DNA of 64,000 nt from Massilia alkalitolerans DSM 17462 (GCF_000427785.1 NZ_ATYR01000006.1:172277-236276), one strand, 5' to 3'. Shown: positions 30,866 to 39,639, counted from the stretch's first letter. Notes: generated by a model not told the origin, from the sequence alone. Numbers and translations are program-made.

Positions 30866-30950
30866 TGGTGCCCACGGAGGGACTCGAACCCCCACACCTC
30901 GCGGCACATGGACCTGAACCATGCGCGTCTACCAATTCCGCCACGTGGGC
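30866..30950 (-). tRNA. tRNA-Leu(CAG), copy 3 in transcription order
   Basis: An 85-nt tRNA-Leu with anticodon CAG and encoded CCA, identical to the copy at 30731-30815. The 50-base spacer to that copy differs from the other spacers, so this duplication is the older one. Confidence 0.97.
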
Positions 30951-31009
30951 ATTGATACTACGAACTGCTACAACAACATGACAACTTGCGGAAAACTGCT
31001 CCGTTAGAG

Positions 31010-31094
31010 TGGTGCCCACGGAGGGACTCGAACCCCCACACCTCGCGGCACATGGACCTGAACCATGCGCGTCTACCAATTCCGCCACGTGGGC
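31010..31094 (-). tRNA. tRNA-Leu(CAG), copy 2 in transcription order
   Basis: An identical 85-nt tRNA-Leu with anticodon CAG. Its flanking spacers (30951-31009 and 31095-31153) are nearly identical 59-base sequences that differ at only a handful of positions, showing recent tandem duplication of a 144-bp unit. Confidence 0.97.
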
Positions 31095-31153
31095 ACTGAT
31101 ACTACGAACTGCTACAACAACGATACAACTTACGGAAAACTGCTCCGGTAGAG

Positions 31154-31238
31154 TGGTGCCCACGGAGGGACTCGAACCCCCACACCTCGCGGCACATGGA
31201 CCTGAACCATGCGCGTCTACCAATTCCGCCACGTGGGC
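31154..31238 (-). tRNA. tRNA-Leu(CAG), copy 1 (promoter-proximal)
   Basis: An identical 85-nt tRNA-Leu with anticodon CAG and encoded CCA; it is the first gene of the four-copy array. An extended -10 candidate on the minus strand, TGCTATTGT (31264-31256), lies 18 bases upstream. Confidence 0.97.
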
Positions 31239-31561
31239 ACTGAACCAACTCTGCTACAATAGCAGGCTTTGTCATTTTTCGCCAGATCAACTTTCGTTGA
31301 CCGCAGTGCGAAATGCCTCTGCCGCTACTGTTTTTCTCCTGCTGCAGCGAGCTGCGTTGCTGAAGAGACCGAGATTATAGCGGAAGGATTTCAAAAGTCA
31401 AAAGCCCAAAGCAAGGTTTTCCTCGGGACGACTTCGAGCACGCTTGGCCGCATATGTTAGGCGAATCGCTCGGCAATCCCTTACACTATGCCTGTCAAGG
31501 TGTTAATCAATCCCGGGCACTGCACCGGCAGCGCCGCTACCAAGAGAAACAAGAAAACGAT
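31239..31561. other. Divergent intergenic region between tRNA-Leu array and rnr
   Basis: About 320 bases without a convincing gene if rnr starts at TTG 31562. It holds the tRNA promoter candidate near 31256-31264, AT-richer stretches (31370-31430), and sequence ahead of rnr with a possible -10 (TACACT, 31491-31496). An ATG at 31454 in frame with rnr would extend that protein by 36 residues, but the extension does not resemble RNase R. Confidence 0.5.
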
Positions 31562-34135
31562 TTGAAGCAACCTACTCATACCATTCCTAGCCGCGAGGAA
31601 ATCCTCGCCGTCTTTCGCAATGCCAAAGGCCCGCTCGCAGCGAGCGACCTGGTGCGCGCCCTGAAGGTCAAGCCCGCCGCTCAGGAAGTGCTCGGCCGCC
31701 GGCTCAACGCCATGGAGCGCGACGGCCAGATCCGCGCCGATGTCGGTGGCAGCTATGTGTTGGCCGACCAGACCGGTTTCATTACCGGCCGCGTCAGCGC
31801 GCACCGCGACGGCTACGGCTTCGTCATTCCGGACGAGGGCGGCGGCGACCTGTTCCTGAACGACAAGGAAATGAACAAGGTGCTCAACGGCGACCGCGTG
31901 CGCGCACGCGTCACCGGCACCGACCGCCGCGGCCGCCTGGAAGGAACCATCGTCGAAGTGGTCCAGCGCGCCAACACCCACCTGATCGGCCGCCTGCTGA
32001 ACGAAGGCGGGGTCTGGATCGTCTCGCCGGAAGACGTGCGCATCAGCCAGGACGTGCTGGTGGCGGGCGGCCCGGGCAAGGCCAAGGCAGGGCAGGTGGT
32101 CAGCGTCGAACTGATCGAACAGCCCTCGCGCTTCCAGCAGCCCACCGGCCGGATCGTCGAGGTGCTCGGCGAGCTGGACGACCCGGGCATGGAAATCGAA
32201 ATCGCGGTGCGCAAGTTCGGCGTGCCGCACGTGTTCTCGCCCGCCGCGCTGAAGCAGGCCAACCGCCTGCCGAACGAAGTCGTGGATGCCGACCTGGCCA
32301 ATCGCGTCGACCTGCGCGACGTGCCCCTGGTGACCATCGACGGCGAAGACGCGCGCGACTTCGACGATGCGGTCTACTGCGAGCCGGTCAAGATCGGCCC
32401 TACCAAGGGCTACCGCCTCCTGGTGGCGATCGCCGACGTCAGCCACTACGTCAAACCGAACGACGCGCTCGATACCGATGCGATCGAGCGTAGCACCTCG
32501 GTCTATTTCCCGCGCCGCGTGATCCCGATGCTGCCCGAGAAGCTGTCCAACGGCCTGTGTTCGCTGAATCCGGCGGTGGACCGCTGCACCCTGGTGTGCG
32601 ACATGGTCGTCACCGAGGACGGCGAAGTCACGGCTTACCAGTTCTACCCGGCCGTGATGCACTCGGCCGCGCGCCTGACCTACAACGAAGTCGCCGAGAT
32701 CCTCGGCAACACGGGCGGCCCCGAAGCACAGCGCAGGCCAGGCATCGTGCCGCACCTGCTGCACCTGAACGAGGTGTTCCGCGCGCTGCTCAAGGCGCGC
32801 CAGGAGCGCGGCGCGATCGACTTCGAGACCACCGAGACCTACATCGTCTGCAATGCGGTCGGCAAGATCGAAAAGATCATCCCGCGCACCCGCAACGATG
32901 CGCACCGCCTCATCGAGGAATGCATGCTGGCCGCCAACGTGTGCGCGGCCGACCTCCTGATCCGCCACAAGCACCCCGGCACCTTCCGCATCCACGGTAC
33001 CCCGACCGAAGAAAAGCTGCTGCAGCTGCGCACCTTCCTGAAGCTGGTCGGCCTGAACCTTGGCGGCGGCACCAAGCCGACCGCACGCGACTACGCCGAG
33101 GTCATGCAAAAGATCAAGGAGCGCCCGGACGCGGCCCTGCTGCAGACCATGCTGCTGCGCTCGATGCAGCAGGCCGTCTACAGCCCGGACAACGTCGGCC
33201 ACTTCGGCCTGGCCTACGAGGCCTATGCCCACTTCACCAGCCCGATCCGCCGCTATCCCGACCTGCTGACCCACCGTGCGATCAAGGCCATCCTGCAAGG
33301 GAAGAAGTACGAGCCGAAGGGCATCGACCTGGCAGGCCTGAATACGACGCTGTCGAATTCGGCGCGCAAGCAGGCCGCCAAGGACAAGGCGGAAGGCCGC
33401 GGCAAGAAGGAGCAGGACCTGACGATCTGGGACGCGCTGGGCGTGCATTGCTCGGCCAACGAGCGCCGCGCCGACGAAGCCTCGCGCGACGTCGAGAACT
33501 GGCTGAAGTGCTACTTCATGCAGGACAAGCTGGGCGAGGACTTCACCGGCACCGTGTCCGGCGTGACCCCGTTCGGCATCTTCGTCACGCTCGACCAGCT
33601 GTACGTCGAGGGCCTGGTGCACATCAGCGGCCTGGGCACCGACTACTTCCAGTACGACGAGGCGCGCCACGAGCTGCGCGGCGAGCGCAGCGGCCAGGTC
33701 TACAAGCTGACCAGCAAGGTCAACGTCAAGGTGGCGAAGGTCGACCTCGAGGCAAGGAAGATCGACCTGGTGCTGGCGGAAAGCACGGAAGGCATTCCGG
33801 CCCCGCTCGAGCGGGCCCGCCAGGCCGCGGTCGAGGCGCTCGAGCCGAAGCCGCCGAAGAAGCGCAAGGCCAAGGGCGCGGCGGAGCCGGCGCCGGTGGA
33901 AGCGTCGCGCACCACCAGCACGGAGGACGAGGAAGCCGAAGACGAGGACGTCGTCTTCGTGCCGCCGCCACGCGTGCCGCGCAGCGCCCGCACTCCCGCT
34001 GCCAAGGGCGCCGCCAAGACCGCAAGCAAAACCGCGTCCAAGACGCCTACCAAGCGCGCCGCCAAGACCAGCGCGCCAAAAACCAAAGCGGTGGCCAAGA
34101 CCCCCGCCGCCAAAACTAGCAGGAAGAAACAGTAA
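31562..34135 (+). CDS. rnr: Ribonuclease R
   Basis: An 857-aa 3'-5' exoribonuclease, from TTG 31562 (LKQPTHTIPSREEIL); the upstream ATG 31454 is an alternative. Domains in order: N-terminal helix-turn-helix (EEILAVFRNAKGPLAASDLVRAL), two cold-shock domains (GFITGRVSAHRDGYGFVIPD), the RNB catalytic domain with the acidic site DGEDARDFDDAV (about 260-271) and YAHFTSPIRRYPDLLTHRAI, then an S1 domain (FTGTVSGVTPFGIFVTLDQLYVEGLVHIS in two segments), and a long Lys/Ala-rich basic tail (SKTASKTPTKRAAKTSAPK). It degrades structured RNA in mRNA decay, rRNA quality control and trans-translation. rlmB follows after 3 bases, the usual rnr-rlmB pairing. Confidence 0.95.
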   Translation: MKQPTHTIPSREEILAVFRNAKGPLAASDLVRALKVKPAAQEVLGRRLNAMERDGQIRADVGGSYVLADQTGFITGRVSAHRDGYGFVIPDEGGGDLFLNDKEMNKVLNGDRVRARVTGTDRRGRLEGTIVEVVQRANTHLIGRLLNEGGVWIVSPEDVRISQDVLVAGGPGKAKAGQVVSVELIEQPSRFQQPTGRIVEVLGELDDPGMEIEIAVRKFGVPHVFSPAALKQANRLPNEVVDADLANRVDLRDVPLVTIDGEDARDFDDAVYCEPVKIGPTKGYRLLVAIADVSHYVKPNDALDTDAIERSTSVYFPRRVIPMLPEKLSNGLCSLNPAVDRCTLVCDMVVTEDGEVTAYQFYPAVMHSAARLTYNEVAEILGNTGGPEAQRRPGIVPHLLHLNEVFRALLKARQERGAIDFETTETYIVCNAVGKIEKIIPRTRNDAHRLIEECMLAANVCAADLLIRHKHPGTFRIHGTPTEEKLLQLRTFLKLVGLNLGGGTKPTARDYAEVMQKIKERPDAALLQTMLLRSMQQAVYSPDNVGHFGLAYEAYAHFTSPIRRYPDLLTHRAIKAILQGKKYEPKGIDLAGLNTTLSNSARKQAAKDKAEGRGKKEQDLTIWDALGVHCSANERRADEASRDVENWLKCYFMQDKLGEDFTGTVSGVTPFGIFVTLDQLYVEGLVHISGLGTDYFQYDEARHELRGERSGQVYKLTSKVNVKVAKVDLEARKIDLVLAESTEGIPAPLERARQAAVEALEPKPPKKRKAKGAAEPAPVEASRTTSTEDEEAEDEDVVFVPPPRVPRSARTPAAKGAAKTASKTASKTPTKRAAKTSAPKTKAVAKTPAAKTSRKKQ

Positions 34136-34138
34136 TAC

Positions 34139-34882
34139 ATGAAAAATAAAATGTTATTCGGGTTCCACGCGGTGACCTCGCGGCTGCGCCACGAGGCCCA
34201 GTCGGTGGAAGAGATCTTCGTCGATGCCGAGCGCAATGACGCCCGCATGAAGGCCTTGATCGCCAGCGCGAAAGAGGCCGGCGTGCGCGTGATGCCGGTC
34301 GATGCCGCGCGCCTCGACAAGATCACCGGCACCCGCCGCCACCAGGGCGTGATCGCCTTCGCCAGCCAGCTGGCGCTGGCGCGCAACCTGGACGAGCTGC
34401 TGGACGCGATCGAAGGTCCGCCGCTGCTCCTGATCCTGGACGGCATCACCGATCCGCACAACCTGGGCGCCTGCCTGCGCGTGGCCGACGGCGTCGGCGC
34501 CCACGCCGTGATCGTCCCGAAGGACCGTGCGGTCGGCCTGAACGCCACCGCCGCCAAGGTGGCGAGCGGCGCGGCCGAGACCGTGCCCTACATCACGGTC
34601 ACGAACCTGGCGCGCACCATGCGCGAGCTGAAGGACCGCGGCATCTGGCTGATCGGCACCTCGGACGACGCCGACAAGGGTCTGTACGAAGCCGACTTCA
34701 CCGGCCCGACGGCGCTGGTGATGGGTTCGGAAGGCGAGGGCATGCGCCGCCTGACGCGCGAGACCTGCGATTTGCTGGTCAACATCCCGATGTTCGGCTC
34801 GGTCGAGAGCCTGAACGTGTCGGTCGCCTCGGGCGTCTGCCTGTACGAGGCACGCCGCCAGCGCATCGCGCGCGAAGGCTAA
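34139..34882 (+). CDS. rlmB: 23S rRNA (guanosine-2251-2'-O)-methyltransferase RlmB
   Basis: A 247-aa SpoU-family enzyme. The N-terminal substrate-binding domain starts [18 protein letters not shown]. The SPOUT domain carries motif 1 [21 protein letters not shown] with the conserved Asn and Gly, motif 2 [19 protein letters not shown], and motif 3 [22 protein letters not shown] with the catalytic knot. It methylates G2251 in the P loop of 23S rRNA. It is encoded 3 bases after rnr, so the two share a transcript that ends near the palindromic repeat. Confidence 0.97.
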   Translation: MKNKMLFGFHAVTSRLRHEAQSVEEIFVDAERNDARMKALIASAKEAGVRVMPVDAARLDKITGTRRHQGVIAFASQLALARNLDELLDAIEGPPLLLILDGITDPHNLGACLRVADGVGAHAVIVPKDRAVGLNATAAKVASGAAETVPYITVTNLARTMRELKDRGIWLIGTSDDADKGLYEADFTGPTALVMGSEGEGMRRLTRETCDLLVNIPMFGSVESLNVSVASGVCLYEARRQRIAREG

Positions 34883-34894
34883 CTCTGTTCAAGC

Positions 34895-35027
34895 AAAATT
34901 GGGTACCGGCCTTCGCCGGTACGACGGTTTTTAGGGCATTGGTGCACGGACACTCTGCAGTCCGTTATCGTTCGTCATAAAGCCACACTAAGCACGTCAT
35001 CCCGGCGAAGGCCGGGATCCAATTCCG
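34895..35027. repeat. Dispersed palindromic intergenic repeat, copy 2
   Basis: The left module (ATTGGGTACCGGCCTTCGCCGGTACGACGG in two parts, 34898-34927) and the right module (CGTCATCCCGGCGAAGGCCGGGATCCAAT, also in two parts, 34994-35022) are mutually inverted, each with its own hairpin. It shares core and architecture with the unit at 15779-15869. It lies after rlmB and may end the rnr-rlmB transcript. Confidence 0.75.
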
Positions 35028-35123
35028 TAGCTCAGCAATTAGCGCATCGTTCCCCCGCATCACCCCAAGCAAACCCCCGCAACATACGCTACCATCCTCC
35101 CCTGGTTTGCGAATTTCCTTATT

Positions 35124-35861
35124 ATGTTTTCCAACTTACGCGACGATATCCAGAGCATCATCCAGCGCGACCCCGCCGCCCGCAACGGCTGGGAAGTCCT
35201 GACCTGCTATCCCGGCCTGCACGCCGTGATCATGCACAGCTGGGCGCATGCCTGCTGGAAGCTCGGGCTGAAGTGGATCGGCCGCTTCATTTCCTATGTC
35301 GCCCGCATCATCACGGGCATCGAGATCCACCCGGGCGCCACCATCGGGCGCAGGGTCTTCATCGACCACGGCTTCGGCGTGGTCATCGGTGAAACCGCCG
35401 TGGTGGGCGACGACTGCACCATCTACCAGGGCGTCACCCTGGGCGGCACCACCCTGGTAGCCGGCACCAAGCGCCACCCGACGCTCGAACGCGGCGTGAT
35501 CGTCGGCGCCGGCGCCCAGGTGCTGGGCGCCTTCACGGTCGGCGAATACGCCAAGATCGGCTCGAACGCCGTGGTCATCAAGCCGGTCCCGAGCGGCGCC
35601 ACCGCGGTCGGCAACCCGGCCCACATCATCCGCAAGGAAGACCAGTCCCGCAGCGCCCACCTGTTCGCGGCCTACGGCGTCACGCCCAACGGCGACGACC
35701 CGCTGTCGAAAGCCTTGCGCGGCCTGATCGATCACGTGGCGCGCCAGGACGAGCAGATCGAACGCCTCACCAACACCATGCGCGAGGCCGGCCTGTGCTG
35801 TCCGAAGGTGGCCGAGGGTGATAAACTCGATTCGGAACAACTGAACCGACTGGTCGACTGA
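35124..35861 (+). CDS. cysE: Serine O-acetyltransferase CysE
   Basis: A 245-aa enzyme that makes O-acetylserine from serine and acetyl-CoA, the first step of cysteine synthesis. The N-terminal helices (LRDDIQSIIQRDPAARNGWEVL, PGLHAVIMHSWAHACWKLGL) are followed by the left-handed beta-helix of hexapeptide repeats (IEIHPGATIGRRVFIDHGFGVVIGETAVVGDD) with the catalytic Asp/His of FIDHG and the loop TLGGTT...KRHPTL. The C-terminal extension (about 50 residues with two Cys) is longer than in the minimal epsilon form. No strong Shine-Dalgarno is visible. yceH follows after 8 bases on the same strand. Confidence 0.96.
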   Translation: MFSNLRDDIQSIIQRDPAARNGWEVLTCYPGLHAVIMHSWAHACWKLGLKWIGRFISYVARIITGIEIHPGATIGRRVFIDHGFGVVIGETAVVGDDCTIYQGVTLGGTTLVAGTKRHPTLERGVIVGAGAQVLGAFTVGEYAKIGSNAVVIKPVPSGATAVGNPAHIIRKEDQSRSAHLFAAYGVTPNGDDPLSKALRGLIDHVARQDEQIERLTNTMREAGLCCPKVAEGDKLDSEQLNRLVD

Positions 35862-35869
35862 GGAAACGC

Positions 35870-36544
35870 ATGACGAATGAAACGACGGGCACGCCCGACG
35901 GCGCTGTATTGGACCCGATGGAAATCCGCGTGCTCGCGGTACTGGCCGAAAAAGAGGCGCTCACGCCGGATAACTACCCGATGTCGGTGAACGCCATCGT
36001 CAACGGCTGCAACCAGCTGTCGAGCCGCGATCCGATCATGCAGATGACCGACGAGCTAGTGCAGGACACCCTGCAGCGCCTGATCGAGAAAAAGCTCGTC
36101 AGCGCGATCTCACAGGCCGGCGCGCGCGTGGTGAAGTACGAACACCGCATGCGCATCAAGTGGACCCTGGAACAGGACAAGGTGGCGGTGCTGAGCATCC
36201 TGATGCTGCGCGGCCTGCAGACCGCCGGCGAGATCCGCACCCGCACCGGCCGCCTGTTCGAGTTCAAGAGCGTGCAGGACGTCGAGGCCGTGCTGCAGTT
36301 CCTGATCGACAAATACCCGCCGCTGGTCGCGAAGCTGGACCGCGCGCCGGGTACCAAGGAAGCGCGCTACGGCCACCTGCTGGGCGGCGAGCTGGCCGCC
36401 TACGAGCCGCCCGCCGCCGGCGCCGGCCTCGGCGGAGGCGGCGCCAGCCGCGTCGGCCAGCTGGAACAGGAAGTCGCCGCATTGCGCGGCGAGCTCGAGG
36501 AACTCAAGGCGCAGTTCGAGGCGTTTCGCCAGCAGTTCCAGTAG
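35870..36544 (+). CDS. YceH family protein (DUF480)
   Basis: A 224-aa protein of two tandem winged-helix domains: LDPMEIRVLAVLAEKEALTPDNYPMSVNAIVNGCNQLSSRDP in the first, and LEQDKVAVLSILMLRGLQTAGEIRTRTGRLFEF in the second. A C-terminal coiled coil (QLEQEVAALRGELEELKAQFEAF) follows. GAGGAAACGC precedes the ATG. The family is widespread in Proteobacteria; its biochemical role is not established, though the fold suggests DNA binding. The tail overlaps the convergent gene at 36504 by 41 bases. Confidence 0.93.
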   Translation: MTNETTGTPDGAVLDPMEIRVLAVLAEKEALTPDNYPMSVNAIVNGCNQLSSRDPIMQMTDELVQDTLQRLIEKKLVSAISQAGARVVKYEHRMRIKWTLEQDKVAVLSILMLRGLQTAGEIRTRTGRLFEFKSVQDVEAVLQFLIDKYPPLVAKLDRAPGTKEARYGHLLGGELAAYEPPAAGAGLGGGGASRVGQLEQEVAALRGELEELKAQFEAFRQQFQ

Positions 36545-37322
36545 CCGGCGCCGCTTCGGCCGGCTCTGCAAACGTCAGTTCGACCAGCGCGTCGTCGCTC
36601 CAGCTGGCGTTCCCGATCGGTACCTGGAAGGTATGACCCTTGGCTTCCAGTTTCGCCGAGCGGTTGCCGTCCACCAGCACCGCCCCCAGCAGTGGCTGGT
36701 CGCTGCGGAAGGGGAAATGCGCCTTCCTGCTCACGTTCTCCCAGCGGAAGTCCTCGGGGTCGCCGAAGAAGTTGCACCAGTCGGTGCGCAGCAGGATCGT
36801 GTTGATGGTCATCACCCAGAAGGCCGGGATCTCCGCCTTGGCCATCGCCACGGTCACCTTGCACTCCAGCCGGAGGTCGCCCAGGCGCCGCTGGTGGGCG
36901 GCCAGGCCCGGCGTGCGGATGTCGGGGTCGGTGCGGTAGGCGCGGCGCTTGCGGTTCAGTTCCAGCTCGCTCTCGGCGTCCTCGGCAGCATCAACGCGCG
37001 GCACCACGAAGCGCCGGTCGGCGTCGATCGTGATCGGCAGTTGGTAGCCGCCGTCGCCCACCAGGCGGACCGCCAGCGGCTGCGCCGACTCGTCCTTCCC
37101 TTGTGGGCGCAGCCGGAAATGCAGCCGTTCGGCCGCCGGCGCCAGCTGCCGGTGCCTGTCGAAAGCATCCAGGCCGGCCAGGATCACCTTGTACTTGCGC
37201 ACTTCCGGATTGCGCATGGCGTTCACATGCACGGGTTCCAGTTGGCGGACCGGTTTGTCCTCCGCGGCAGCGCTGCCGCAGAGGAGCAGGGCCCCGAGTG
37301 CTATCGCTGACAGGGCGCGCAC
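36504..37322 (-). CDS. Secreted hypothetical protein of ABC-transporter operon
   Basis: A 272-aa precursor read from GTG 37322, with GAGGG eight bases upstream. A signal peptide (RALSAIALGALLLCGSAAA) directs it to the periplasm. The mature part has segments RLHFRLRPQGKDESAQPLAV, QLPITIDADRRFVVPR and TINTILLRTDWCNFFGDPEDF, beta-rich in appearance and without a family I recognise. It is the last gene of the gntR-ATPase-permease unit, starting 5 bases after the permease stop. That position suggests a periplasmic accessory of the exporter or a product tied to the same stress. It overlaps yceH tail-to-tail. Confidence 0.75.
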   Translation of the reverse strand: MRALSAIALGALLLCGSAAAEDKPVRQLEPVHVNAMRNPEVRKYKVILAGLDAFDRHRQLAPAAERLHFRLRPQGKDESAQPLAVRLVGDGGYQLPITIDADRRFVVPRVDAAEDAESELELNRKRRAYRTDPDIRTPGLAAHQRRLGDLRLECKVTVAMAKAEIPAFWVMTINTILLRTDWCNFFGDPEDFRWENVSRKAHFPFRSDQPLLGAVLVDGNRSAKLEAKGHTFQVPIGNASWSDDALVELTFAEPAEAAPATGTAGETPRTAP

Positions 37323-37326
37323 GGAA

Positions 37327-38292
37327 TCAGCCCTCGTCGCGCCAGCGGCGCAGGCGCATGGCGGCGTAGATCATCGCGGCGCCCGCCACGGCGGCGACCC
37401 AGGTGCTCGGGTGGCTCAGCGTGGAGTAGGACAGGCCCAGCAGGGTGGTCGGGTCCAGACCGTATTGCTGGTTGATGGTCTCGATGTCGCCGTAGGACAG
37501 CCAGATGCCCGGCACCAGCCCGGCCAGGCCGCGCAACACCACTTCCTGGACGAACCAGTCGACGTCGATGACCGAGTTGGACACGTGACCGACGATGATG
37601 TTGAACCACTTCAGCAGCAGGGCCACCACCAGCGGCGTGCCGACCGCCCACAGGAAGACCTTGGAGCGCGCCCAGCTCGACACCATCAGCAGCCAGCCCA
37701 CGGTCGGCAGCGCCCAGATGACGTACAGCGGCAGGAAGGCCAGCAGGTACAAGGGGCCGAGGTACAGGTTCGGCTCCATCAGCACCGGTGCGAACAGGTT
37801 GACGCCCTTGCCGGCGGCGCTGATCATGCCCAGCACCAGGAGGGCTATTCCGGTCACCACGCCGATGGCGATCGTGATCAGGGGCGCCACGACCAGCGCG
37901 GTGGCGGCTTTCGACAGCACGGTGTCGCGGTCCGACAGCGGCAGCGACTTCCAGAACAGGATGCTGCGGTCGCGGCGGTCGTCGTGCAGGGCGGCCAGGC
38001 AGTAGAAGAACACCACCACGGCCAGCACGATGAACAGCGGCGCCGCCAGGCCGAGGTAGCCGGAGGCCGCGACATGCGCGATCTTGTAGCGCAGCGCCGG
38101 CGGGATACCCTGGATCGAGACGACGTTGTGGCCATTGATCTGGATGGCTTCGCTGCCGCCGAAAGCCATGGCGTACATGAAGCCGCCGCCCACCAGCAGC
38201 AGCATCGCCGCGGCGACCGCGACCGGGGTCCAGAAGAAGGCGCCCTTGTGCTCCCAGAATTCGCGCCGGAGCAGCCATTTCATCGTTTTCAT
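37327..38292 (-). CDS. ABC transporter permease (ABC-2 type)
   Basis: A 321-aa membrane protein starting MKTMKWLLRREFWEHKGAFFWTP, the usual opening of ABC-2 permeases next to YtrA-type regulators. Six transmembrane helices are evident (VAVAAAMLLLVGGGFMYAM, LGLAAPLFIVLAVVVFFYCLA, ALVVAPLITIAIGVVTGIALLVLG, LYLLAFLPLYVIWALP, VFLWAVGTPLVVALLLK, WVAAVAGAAMIYAAMRL), with a large periplasmic loop after the first. The segment DDRRDRSILFWKSLPLSD is the conserved cytoplasmic coupling region. It overlaps the ATPase gene stop by four bases. Substrate unknown; homologues are linked to envelope stress and bacitracin- or peptide-type exporters. Confidence 0.92.
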   Translation of the reverse strand: MKTMKWLLRREFWEHKGAFFWTPVAVAAAMLLLVGGGFMYAMAFGGSEAIQINGHNVVSIQGIPPALRYKIAHVAASGYLGLAAPLFIVLAVVVFFYCLAALHDDRRDRSILFWKSLPLSDRDTVLSKAATALVVAPLITIAIGVVTGIALLVLGMISAAGKGVNLFAPVLMEPNLYLGPLYLLAFLPLYVIWALPTVGWLLMVSSWARSKVFLWAVGTPLVVALLLKWFNIIVGHVSNSVIDVDWFVQEVVLRGLAGLVPGIWLSYGDIETINQQYGLDPTTLLGLSYSTLSHPSTWVAAVAGAAMIYAAMRLRRWRDEG

Positions 38293-39161
38293 GCGTAGGT
38301 TCCTTTCATGGTTGCCACGAACAGGTCGGCAACGCTGGGATTGCGGGTCTCGCCGAGCTGGGCGAGCTGGGCGCGCGACACGCCGCCCGGTGCGCCCGAA
38401 TCGAACAGCATCACCGACTTGCCGAACACGGTGCGCTTGTCGAGCGGGGCCAGGGCATTGGCGGCATTGAGCTTGTCGGCCGGGACCATCACTTCGGTAT
38501 AGCGCTCGCCGATCTCTTCCATCGAGGCGGACAGCACGATCTTGCCTTCGCGGATGAACATCAGGTCGGTGAGGATGTGCTCGACTTCCTCCACCTGGTG
38601 GGTAGTGATGACGATGGTCTTCTGCTCGTCGAAGTAGTCTTCCAGCAGGTTCTGGTAGAACTGCTTGCGGTACATGATGTCCAGGCCCAGCGTCGGTTCG
38701 TCGAGCACAAGCAGCTTGGCGTCGATGGCCATCACCAGCGCCAGGTGCAGCTGGACGATCATGCCCTTCGACATTTCCTTGACCTTCATGGTCGGCCTGA
38801 GCTTGGTGTGCGCGATGTAGCGTTCGGCCTTCTCGCGGTTGAAGCGCGGATGCACGCCGGCCACGAAGTCGATCGCGTCCTTCACGCGCAGCCAGCGCGG
38901 CAGGATGGCGACGTCGGCGATGAAGCAGACTTCCCTCATCAGGTCGTCGCGCTGGGTGCGCGGGTCGAAGCCCAGCACCGTCAGCTGGCCGTCGAAGGGA
39001 ATCAGGCCGAGGGCGGCTTTCAGCGTGGTGGTCTTGCCCGAGCCGTTGGGGCCGATCAGGCCGACGATGCGGCCGGCGGGGATGTCGAAATCGATGCCGT
39101 CGACGGCGGTACGCTTGCCGTAACGCTTGGTCAGGCCGCGCGCGGAGAGCACGGCGCTCAT
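38289..39161 (-). CDS. ABC transporter ATP-binding protein
   Basis: A 290-aa ATPase: Walker A GPNGSGKTTT, signature region KEMSKGMIVQLHLALVMAI (a diverged LSGGQ loop, MSKGM, as is usual in this YtrB-like group), Walker B LLVLDEPTLGLD and switch His in TTHQVEEVEHI. Its C-terminal 75 residues are an extra regulatory domain. ATG 39161 overlaps the gntR stop (ATGA). Together with the downstream permease it forms a transporter controlled by the GntR regulator. Confidence 0.94.
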   Translation of the reverse strand: MSAVLSARGLTKRYGKRTAVDGIDFDIPAGRIVGLIGPNGSGKTTTLKAALGLIPFDGQLTVLGFDPRTQRDDLMREVCFIADVAILPRWLRVKDAIDFVAGVHPRFNREKAERYIAHTKLRPTMKVKEMSKGMIVQLHLALVMAIDAKLLVLDEPTLGLDIMYRKQFYQNLLEDYFDEQKTIVITTHQVEEVEHILTDLMFIREGKIVLSASMEEIGERYTEVMVPADKLNAANALAPLDKRTVFGKSVMLFDSGAPGGVSRAQLAQLGETRNPSVADLFVATMKGTYA

Positions 39162-39547
39162 GCCGAACCTCCCGGGGCCAGTCCTGGGCCGCCCGGGCTG
39201 GTGGCGCGCAGCAGCTGCTCCACGTTCAGGCCGAGGCGGCGGATGCGTTCGACCATGGCGGGCCATTCCTCGCGGATGAAGCGCTCGCGTTCGGTGGCCA
39301 GCAGTTTCTCGCTTGCTCCTTCGGTGACGTACATGCCAATTCCCCTTCGTTTTTCTACCAGGTTCTCGTCGACCAGCTCCTGGTAAGCCTTGGAGACGGT
39401 GATCGGATTCAGTTGATATTCGGCCGCGATCTGGCGGACCGAGGGCAGGGCGTCGCCGGCTTTCAAAATGCCGTCGAGCATCATGCCCACCACCCGCTCC
39501 TTGAGCTGGCGGTAAATGGGTGTGTTGTCATTCCAGCCGACTGTCAT
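39158..39547 (-). CDS. GntR-family regulator, YtrA subfamily
   Basis: A 129-aa regulator: a winged helix-turn-helix (PIYRQLKERVVGMMLDGILKAGDALPSVRQIAAEYQLNPITVSKAYQELVDENLVEKRRGIGMYV in consecutive segments) followed by a short C-terminal dimerisation helix, the small YtrA layout lacking a ligand domain. ATG 39547 is preferred over 39577 because AGGAGG lies seven bases upstream. YtrA-type proteins repress their own operon, which encodes ABC transporters induced by cell-envelope stress. A strong promoter and an 11-bp tandem repeat lie upstream. Confidence 0.94.
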   Translation of the reverse strand: MTVGWNDNTPIYRQLKERVVGMMLDGILKAGDALPSVRQIAAEYQLNPITVSKAYQELVDENLVEKRRGIGMYVTEGASEKLLATERERFIREEWPAMVERIRRLGLNVEQLLRATSPGGPGLAPGGSA

Positions 39548-39617
39548 GTCCAGTCCTCCTCGGTCGTAGTGCTGCATGGTTCATCTGTCTCTCCCTCGTT
39601 TATGCTGATTGGGTGAT

Positions 39618-39639
39618 GTGTTGAAGTGGTGTTGTAGTG
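39618..39639. repeat. Tandem 11-bp direct repeat, candidate GntR operator
   Basis: GTGTTGAAGTG (39618-39628) is followed directly by GTGTTGTAGTG (39629-39639), 10 of 11 bases identical. It covers the expected transcription start of the minus-strand promoter that ends at 39641, an ideal place for repression by the regulator encoded downstream. Confidence 0.4.

Noticed and set aside
30852..31232. Repeated peptide ORF (MAELVDAHGSGPCAARCGG) on the minus strand
   Set aside because: It is the translation of the tRNA-Leu genes, a well-known artefact; the sequence folds as tRNA.
31481..33670. Open frame of 729 codons antisense to rnr
   Set aside because: No protein-like features; rnr on the other strand is certain.
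34883..35123. CRISPR-like appearance of repeated hairpins after rlmB
   Set aside because: There are only two inverted modules, no regular direct repeats or equal-size spacers, and no cas genes. The Cas4-like segment at 4297-6558 belongs to a helicase.
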